Shown piece by piece: positions 57,321 through 64,000 of a stretch of DNA of 64,000 bases. The position numbers and the translations under genes are program-made. The first letter of the stretch is position 1; the number at the start of each line of letters is the position of its first letter. The DNA is from Plasmodium relictum (Eukaryota; Apicomplexa; Aconoidasida; Haemosporida; Plasmodiidae). Below the pieces are notes generated by a model. The model saw only the letters and a list, made by a program, of their open reading frames with translations, did not search any database and was not told where the DNA came from. The DNA lies in NCBI RefSeq assembly GCF_900005765.1, contig NC_041680.1, positions 62,001-126,000 on the forward strand. The letters are read 5' to 3'.

Positions 57321-59930
57321 TTAGGTTTTCTTTCCATGATTAAAATATTGTTCTTTTGTAATAACATTGTAGTTATATATATTTTGATCACTTAACCATA
57401 CATAAGTCCCTATATAATTACTATATAAACTATTCTTATGAGAATAAATATTAATTTCCCATTCAGTAGGGAAAATGGCCCTTAATTCTTTATATAATCT
57501 ATGCTTAAAATTTTTAAATTTTGTGGATCCACCAGATATATAAATTTGTGAAACAAAATACTTTTGAATTTCCTTTGGTAACAATGATATACATCTATAT
57601 ATTAATTCAACAATGCTACAATGTTCCAAATTAATATCTTGAGGATTAAATAAAACCTCTGGTATGCTTATTCTTTCGTTTGTTAAATTAATGATATCCT
57701 CCTTTTTTTTAGAACCTTTTACATTTAATTCACTTATAAAAGAATCGTCATCTTTAAAATTAGAAAATTCTTGCTTATAATCATAATCGGATTCTAAATG
57801 AATACAATCATTAGAACAATCTTTTTTCAGCGTATCAAATACTTCATTTATTTCATGCTTTGTTGCATTATTATAATCAATTAATTTATATTTATAAGAT
57901 AAATGGGGTTCTACTTTTTTATTTTTTTTTATTTTCTTTTGTTTTTCCTTTTCATTTTTTCCATTAGCTTCATTTTTATCAAATATTGTTTTATTTTCAT
58001 TTTTTAAGCCATATATATCCACACATTTTCTTTTTTGCTCATCTCTTAACTTTCCATTGCTGTCATAGTTAATAAACTGATTATAATTATTATTTAAGTT
58101 GAAACAATTTTCATATGTGTTATCATTATTATCCATTAAATCATCATTTCTTTTATTATTTTTCTTTAGCATATTTTCAGAAATGTTATAACTTTTATTA
58201 TTTATTGTATTATAATTTTCACTTTCATAATTTATTAAACTACTGTTATTCTTTTTGATATAATTCGTGTTCTCTTCTTTTTTAAAATCATTACTATTAT
58301 AATTATTTTCATTTAAATCGATAAATTTTTCTTTCTTTTTTCCTAATTCATTTATATTTTTTAAATTACTATTTCTTTCTTCATCTAATTCTCTCATTAA
58401 TATTTCACTTCTCATATTCAGTTTATCTTTGATTTTTTGTTTTTTTATTTCTTCCAATCGTTTCTTCTCATTTTCTAAATCCTTTACATAATCTAATGAC
58501 ACATAGCATGCTCTCTCTTTAATATTTTCTACTAATAATTCATTATGTTCTAAGTTAACGTGTTTATAAGAAAGCATATTTTTTAAATATGTATTTAATA
58601 TGGAAGCAGAAACTTTTGTTCTTAAAATAGCATACTCAATAAGTTTATATTCAATATAGGGCAATATATATGTATGAGAATAGCCAACATCAATATATAA
58701 AGCACACGGATTTCGTAAAGACAAATTGTAATTACCATTTATAATATTACTATAAAAATTATTTATATAACTACTATTATAATTTTCTCTAAATGCATTT
58801 ATATCTTTAAAATTTTTATCATAATAACTTTTACATAAATCAATTTTATCTGGTAATAAAAAATTCGGGTCTTGATTTAAAAAATTATTTCCTATATAAT
58901 TATTATCATAAAGCGTACTTACAATATTATTACTATTAAAGAAATAATCATTTCCTGGGTTATCTAAATCTTTACATAAATTATTGTTATCATAATTCAG
59001 GTTAAAAAAGGTATTAAAATAGTATTCTTGCCAATTTTCTCCGTGATACATTTTATTCATATAAATTTTATAGGTATATTTATTATAGCATTCTATATTT
59101 TTTATGAAAATATGCTTATTTGTTAATATATTAGTTTCATCGTATTCTTCCTCCGTATTTTTTATTGACTTATCTCTCTCGTAAAAATTTTCATTTTCAC
59201 TAACATTTTGTAATTTTTTATTCATATCACTAAGTTCTTCTTCATTAACTTCATCTAGAGATTTTTCTTTCATACTTTTTATTGAATTACTATAAGTAAT
59301 GCTCTCCTTTATACTATTTTTCGAATTACTCTGTTTTTTTAAATTCACTCTACTCTTTTCCCCCTTTCTTTTCTTTTTTGACACATAACCTTTTTTTATT
59401 ATAAACGAGTTTTTATTAAAAACAGGAGGATTCAATATGTCATATTGCCCTAAATTTAAACCTATAAATGAGAATGGCAACATTGTTTGAGAAGAGACAA
59501 TAACTATTTGTTCAAAATTAAAATATTCGAACAACAATTCAATAACACCTTGTCTTATATATGCAGGTGTTAAGTAAGATTCGGTAACACAAATAGCCAT
59601 ATCATTTATTTTATTCCCAACTGTTTGTTTACATCCAAATATTTTTTCCCATATTTTTGTTTGCATTTCTAAATCTAATAATAATCCGTCCACGTGAGGT
59701 CTATGACAAAAGTATTCACATATACTATAGCAGCTATCACTTATATGAAAAATATTTTTTTTTCTTATTTGGCCTACACAGTTAGGTACAATGAATTTTG
59801 GTTCTATGTTTTCAAACAACGTATCATCCATTTGCGAATAACTTGGAAGTATCCCACCTTTTATTAACCCTCCTCCATTATCTAGTATTAATTTCGGTAT
59901 GTCTATATTAATAGGTGCTGACATGTTCAA
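57321..59930 (-). CDS. ARP6: Actin-related protein 6 (ARP6), with large inserts
   Basis: A single exon of 869 residues; ARP6 is about 400-440 in yeast and human. The extra length lies in two Asn/Lys/Glu-rich inserts, at about residues 180-400 and 495-725. The actin fold is seen in pieces: IPKLILDNGGGLIKGGI (nucleotide-binding start), FIVPNCVGQIRKK, RPHVDGLLLDLEMQTKIWEK, MAICVTESYLTPAYIRQGVI, the second phosphate loop CALYIDVGYSHTYILPYIE, NIKERACYVSLDYVKDL, then VPEVLFNPQDINLEHCSIVE, IYISGGSTKFKNFKHRLYKE, and VITKEQYFNHG at the end. The pattern INP..ISGG..FP.TEWEINIY is ARP6-like rather than actin. ARP6 is a subunit of the SWR1/SRCAP complex that deposits histone H2A.Z. The ATG at 59930 is followed by a second Met two codons on. 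Confidence 0.85.
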   Translation of the reverse strand: MNMSAPINIDIPKLILDNGGGLIKGGILPSYSQMDDTLFENIEPKFIVPNCVGQIRKKNIFHISDSCYSICEYFCHRPHVDGLLLDLEMQTKIWEKIFGCKQTVGNKINDMAICVTESYLTPAYIRQGVIELLFEYFNFEQIVIVSSQTMLPFSFIGLNLGQYDILNPPVFNKNSFIIKKGYVSKKKRKGEKSRVNLKKQSNSKNSIKESITYSNSIKSMKEKSLDEVNEEELSDMNKKLQNVSENENFYERDKSIKNTEEEYDETNILTNKHIFIKNIECYNKYTYKIYMNKMYHGENWQEYYFNTFFNLNYDNNNLCKDLDNPGNDYFFNSNNIVSTLYDNNYIGNNFLNQDPNFLLPDKIDLCKSYYDKNFKDINAFRENYNSSYINNFYSNIINGNYNLSLRNPCALYIDVGYSHTYILPYIEYKLIEYAILRTKVSASILNTYLKNMLSYKHVNLEHNELLVENIKERACYVSLDYVKDLENEKKRLEEIKKQKIKDKLNMRSEILMRELDEERNSNLKNINELGKKKEKFIDLNENNYNSNDFKKEENTNYIKKNNSSLINYESENYNTINNKSYNISENMLKKNNKRNDDLMDNNDNTYENCFNLNNNYNQFINYDSNGKLRDEQKRKCVDIYGLKNENKTIFDKNEANGKNEKEKQKKIKKNKKVEPHLSYKYKLIDYNNATKHEINEVFDTLKKDCSNDCIHLESDYDYKQEFSNFKDDDSFISELNVKGSKKKEDIINLTNERISIPEVLFNPQDINLEHCSIVELIYRCISLLPKEIQKYFVSQIYISGGSTKFKNFKHRLYKELRAIFPTEWEINIYSHKNSLYSNYIGTYVWLSDQNIYNYNVITKEQYFNHGKKT

Positions 59931-61791
59931 TTTTTTTTTTTTCTTATTTCACTATTTAATTAATATGTTTATGTTCTATATTAACAGTGCATAAAAAAAA
60001 AAAAAATTAAAACTCGTACAGCCTATATTTTGTTTTTTTCTGTTTTTTTTCTTTGATCTCCTTTACATTTCTTTTCCTGCATTTAAGAAAATTCAGTATT
60101 ATTTTACTTTATTATTACAATATATTTAAAAAAAAAACAAATAATTTTCTTTATCATTTTATATATTTTTTTTTCTTTCTAATATTAAATAAATAGTTAT
60201 TTAATTTTTTGTTAAAAAATTAGCTTTTCTGCTATTAAAATAATTTACAAATGATTAAGGTAGAAAAAAAAAAAAATAAAATTAATAAATATATAAAAGA
60301 AAAAAAAGAAAAGAAAAAAAGAAAAAAAAAGGAAATTATAAAATTTCTTAATTTCCTAACATTAAAGATAAACATACATAACATTTCTTAATACTCTACT
60401 ACAAAAAATTAGCTAATAGCAATTTTTTATGAGCCCATTTTTTTTAAAATTTTGTTTTTTATTTTTTATTTGTATTCACCTTTTAAAAATCTTTATATAT
60501 ATATATATATCCATTAATTAACCTTATATATTTAATTGTAAAAATTGACTTAAAAAACTTTTGTATTTTTAATTGTAAATATGGAACATAATCGGATAAA
60601 TTCTACTTAAATGCATATACATCTTTTTTTTTATTTAGGTTTAGAAAAAATATATTTAAAATATATATTAAACATTAAAAAAAATAAATAAATAAATTTT
60701 ATTATTAAAAGATATAATTTTTTCTTATAAAGAGAAAAAAAAAAATTTTTTAAATTTTTTTTTATTTAAAGAAAATTTATAAATTCATAATATGCGTTAA
60801 TTTAAAATTTAATGATAATCACCACTCAATAAAAAATGCAATGCATAAAAAATTATATACATAAAAATCAAAATAACAATTTTAAAAGATTATATTTTCG
60901 ATTAATATTATTAAAATAAAAAGGTAATAAGAACAAATAACTCTACATAAATAAAAGAATTATTATAATATTTAAAAATATGTATTAATTAAATAGAAAT
61001 ATAATTTTAAATAATTTATAGAAATGGATTTTTCTTAAATTTAAAGAAAAAGAATTATCTTTTTTGATATACCGATTTAATAAGGTTTTACGCAAACTGT
61101 GTTCATAAGTTTTCTATTTAACAAAATAAAAAAAAAATATATTAATTATTTAAGAAAAATTATGATAAAATAAAAAATCACCCAATTTATACATATATAC
61201 ATATATAGTTATATATATGTATAATGAAACAGTTTCAAATATTTTATAATTAAGTGAAAATAATTTTTTTACACTATAATTTACTTTAAGTAGTTAAAAA
61301 ATTCAAGGATAAATTTATATACATAAGCTTATTTTCGTATTTTTATAAAGGATAAAATTTTAAAATGACATTTAAAAAAGAATATAATAATAACAGACAT
61401 AGTAAAAAAAAAAATAATTATAATAAATTAATATAATAACTGAATATAATAAAAAAAAAATTTCAAAAGTCCATTAAACGAAAAAATAACATATATATAT
61501 ATACAAATTTAGTCAAATATATTTAGATTAAAATAAGATAATCTCTCATCTTTAAATCATTCATAAAAAATATATACATTTGATTTCAATTTATTATATA
61601 GGAAAAAAATAAACAAAAATTTTAAGTTAGTAAACTTCTAATAAATAACTTTTTCAATTTTACTAATGGATCTGCAGCATGCTTTTTCATTTTTAACTAT
61701 ACATAAAATAAAATTGTCTATAAGTATAAATAAAAAATGTATCATACTATATGATTAATCTTTTTTATCTATATTTTTAATAAATCTAATT
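59931..61791. other. Intergenic region (1.9 kb), no feature seen
   Basis: 5' flank of ARP6 and 3' flank of the NEK gene. Poly-A/T and AT repeats (for example 60498-60511). No RNA gene, frame or motif that stands out. Confidence 0.55.
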
Positions 61792-63446
61792 TTAATTGTC
61801 TACAACGTCTAATAGTAGTGTTTTAACTTCTTGTTCGTTAACTCCTGAATTGTCGTTTTCAACAGTTGGTTTTTCTTTTAAAGGTTTTTTCATACTTTGT
61901 TTTTCTCGTATTTTTTCTTCAATCAATAATTTTAATTGTCTCTAAATAATTTCAATAATTTTTTAAAAAATGGTACATATATTTCATATAGTAATATATT
62001 AAATATTACTGAGTATATATTCTTAACTTTTAAATTTAATGTAATAAATAAGTATATATTTTATTATGTATAAATATATATATGTGCATCTTTCTTTTTC
62101 ATTTATTATTTAAGCAAAATTTTTGTTAATTTTTCTATATTTTCTATATTTACTTGAACAAGATCAGACACTAACAATTGTTGGACGGTAGCTCTGTAAT
62201 TTGGCTCTCTAATTAGCATACTTTTATAAATATTATTTAGTTCTTTTGAATACATATGCGGCAAATCAGGTATCTCAAAAAATAAAGATATCACAAAAAA
62301 AAATTTATAAATAAATAATACAAGAATAAATTAAATTTTATAAACAAACATATACATGGCAAATTACAAATAAATTATATATATATGTATGTGTTATATT
62401 TATACAGGTGCATATCTTATGTTATAGCATAATTGCTGAATTCCTTTGGTTGAATGAAAAGGAGTTCTAAATGTGGCTAGTTCATAAATTAAACAACCAG
62501 TAGCCCAAACATCTGAAGGCCAGCTATATTTTTTATCTTTGCATAATTCTGGGCTTAAATAATATGGAGTACCTATTAATGTATTAGCATAATCTAAAGT
62601 ATTTTCTAAAACTTTTGATATTCCAAAATCACATAATCGAACTCTCTTGTCACTATCTATCAAAATATTTAGTGATTTCATATCTGTTAAAAAAAAAAAT
62701 GTATATTTTTTTAATAATTCATATAATAATATTAAATGTGATTTTTTTTTTCTTTTTATTTGATAAGAAAAAAGTAATTAACCTCTATGTAAAATATGAT
62801 TTGAATGAAGAAATTTTAGAGCAGTTAAAATTTGAGTTAGCCAAATAAGTATACGTTTTTCTTTTATAGGTGTGTTTTGTTTCTTTTTATTTTGAATATA
62901 ATGATAAAGGTCTCCACCTTTAAATATTATTAAAAAATTAAAGAAGTTCACTTTTTTTTTTTTTTCTAATATATACTAATTGGTGTAATTTAATTCTTAT
63001 CTTTTTTTACCTTTACAATGCTTCATGACTATTCTAAGAGTATCACCTTCTATGTAACTTTCAATATACTTAACTATAAAAGGGTGATTTAATTTTGATA
63101 ATAACTAAAAGATACGTAAAGACATAAAAAATAAAAAAATATTATTCGTTAATACATATCCTTAAAATGTTTTATTTTATTTTTTTATTTTTTTTATTGA
63201 TGGTACTTCAACTTCTTTTAAACATTGCTGTTTTTCTTTTTGAGACATTTGAGAAATATTTATTATTTTCATTACGTAACTTTAGAACAAAAAACATATA
63301 ATTCATTTATTTTTATATATTTAATTTTATTTTTATTTATTCTATTATAAAATTTAAAATTACTGGTCATTTTTTTTATCTCTAACAAGTATTGTATTTC
63401 CATAATTTCCTTTTCCTATATCTCTTATTTTTTCATATTTATTCAT
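61792..63446 (-). CDS. NEK4: NIMA-related kinase, NEK4-type
   Basis: Seven exons: 63446..63364, 63279..63207, 63104..63011, 62917..62783, 62683..62406, 62273..62154 and 61941..61792. They encode 310 residues. The kinase domain is complete: glycine loop IGKGNYGNTILV, catalytic Lys32 in YVMKIINIS, LNHPFIVKYIESY, HRD at 127-129 with Lys131, DFG at 147-149, TLIGTPYYLSPEL in the activation segment and DVWATGCLIYELATFRTPFH. The ISQMSQKEKQQCLKEVE helix and the short length are NEK-type. The C-terminal exon adds RQLKLLIEEKIREKQ, a short coiled coil, and no long regulatory tail. NEK4 in Plasmodium is needed for premeiotic DNA replication in the zygote and so for transmission to the mosquito. The NEK4 label over NEK2 leans on remembered gene order. 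Intron 5 ends in GAG, a rare acceptor. Confidence 0.9.
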
Positions 63447-64000
63447 TTTAACTAATATTTATGTACATATATTTTACAAAAAAAAAAAAAGCAGAAATAT
63501 ATTTTCCTTATTAAAGAATGAAACTTTTAATAAAATAGAAAAAATATATATATAGAATTCTATAATATTCTATTTGAAGTTCCTGTTTATAGAAGATAAA
63601 AAAAAATGGATAATGAAAAAACTGAGTTGAAAAAAAAGAAAAGAAAAAAATAAATTAATTAAAATTTTTAAAATCATTTTTAATTCTGCTACAAAGACCT
63701 TTTCTTTTCCTATTTTTTTTTTTTTTTTTGTTTGATTTGATAAAAGCATTGTTGTCCTCATAGAATAAGTGTATATACCAAATGAACATTTTTTATTTTT
63801 TGAACTTTTTAATTTTCTTTACTTTGTAAAGAATAAACCTGGGTTAAGCTTTTATTTATATAATTATGTACTATTTTATATTATTAATATATGATTTTAG
63901 ATGTGATAAAAATATTGGTAGATTATTAAAATTGTTTTTTTTTTTTTTTTTTGTAAATAGTTTATATCTTTGTATCACTTCAGTACTTTTTATTTTAATT
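63447..64000. other. 5' flank of the NEK gene to the window edge
   Basis: AT-rich; a 63-codon minus frame at 63570-63761 is Lys/Phe/Leu-rich and looks like noise. No gene start or RNA seen before the window ends. Confidence 0.55.

Noticed and set aside
63570-63761. 63-codon minus-strand frame upstream of NEK4
   Set aside because: Lys- and Phe-rich, no match, no splice signal linking it to the kinase.
1-64000. tRNA, rRNA, transposon, LTR element or CRISPR array
   Set aside because: I looked for B-box-like sequences, terminal repeats, reverse transcriptase or transposase motifs and regular spacer arrays, and saw none. Repeats present are simple AT or codon repeats.

Overview
The window is a stretch of a Plasmodium nuclear chromosome. 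The signs are extreme A+T content even inside exons, long poly-A/poly-T and (AT)n tracts, Asn- and Lys-rich low-complexity inserts in otherwise conserved proteins, short AT-rich GT-AG introns, and parasite-typical genes such as a NEK4-type kinase, a CDC50 subunit and a PX protein with huge inserts. The gene order resembles, from memory, a block of P. falciparum chromosome 7 (NEK4, actin-related protein, CDC50, L11, S10, CSL4, Rieske/ferredoxin-reductase-like protein, PX protein); this should be checked. The species is not fixed by what I can see; an avian malaria parasite is possible. No mobile element, viral fossil, tRNA, rRNA or CRISPR array is visible.

I support 19 protein genes. Thirteen needed splicing to be read properly, and their exon joins are given in the entries. 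Positions 1-20000, all on the minus strand: a two-exon 2717-residue beta-propeller/alpha-solenoid protein (candidate HOPS/CORVET-type tether), a TTC9/FKBP-like TPR protein, a six-exon ITPase, and a six-exon PX-domain protein of 1733 residues. Positions 21000-30000: a seven-exon basic protein (+), a six-exon two-TM protein that looks like the nuclear-envelope phosphatase regulator CNEP1R1/Spo7 (-), a Rieske-AIF oxidoreductase (-), and a 105-residue orphan (+). Positions 30000-34000: PDRG1-like prefoldin (-), ESF2/ABT1 (+) and exosome CSL4 (-). Positions 34000-46900: a giant TRAPPC9/Trs120 (-), a signal-peptide protein that may go to the apicoplast (+), and the ribosomal pair eS10 (-)/uL5 (+), which fire away from each other across 822 bp. 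Positions 48800-64000: CDC50 (+), a 1307-residue secreted or ER protein of unknown function (+), ARP6 (-) and NEK4 (-).

Two themes recur. One is membrane traffic and lipid biology (tether, PX, TRAPPII, CDC50, CNEP1R1-like). The other is RNA and ribosome biogenesis (ESF2, CSL4, eS10, uL5, and PDRG1 as a chaperone of large RNA-handling complexes). They are neighbours rather than operons; eukaryotic genes here are transcribed singly.

Intergenic spaces of 0.4-2.4 kb hold mostly homopolymers. A few stand-out elements are reported: tandem GGGG boxes in the eS10/uL5 shared promoter, perfect palindromes at 20415-20443 and 20844-20864, small GC-containing hairpins, and a GC-richer island after uL5.
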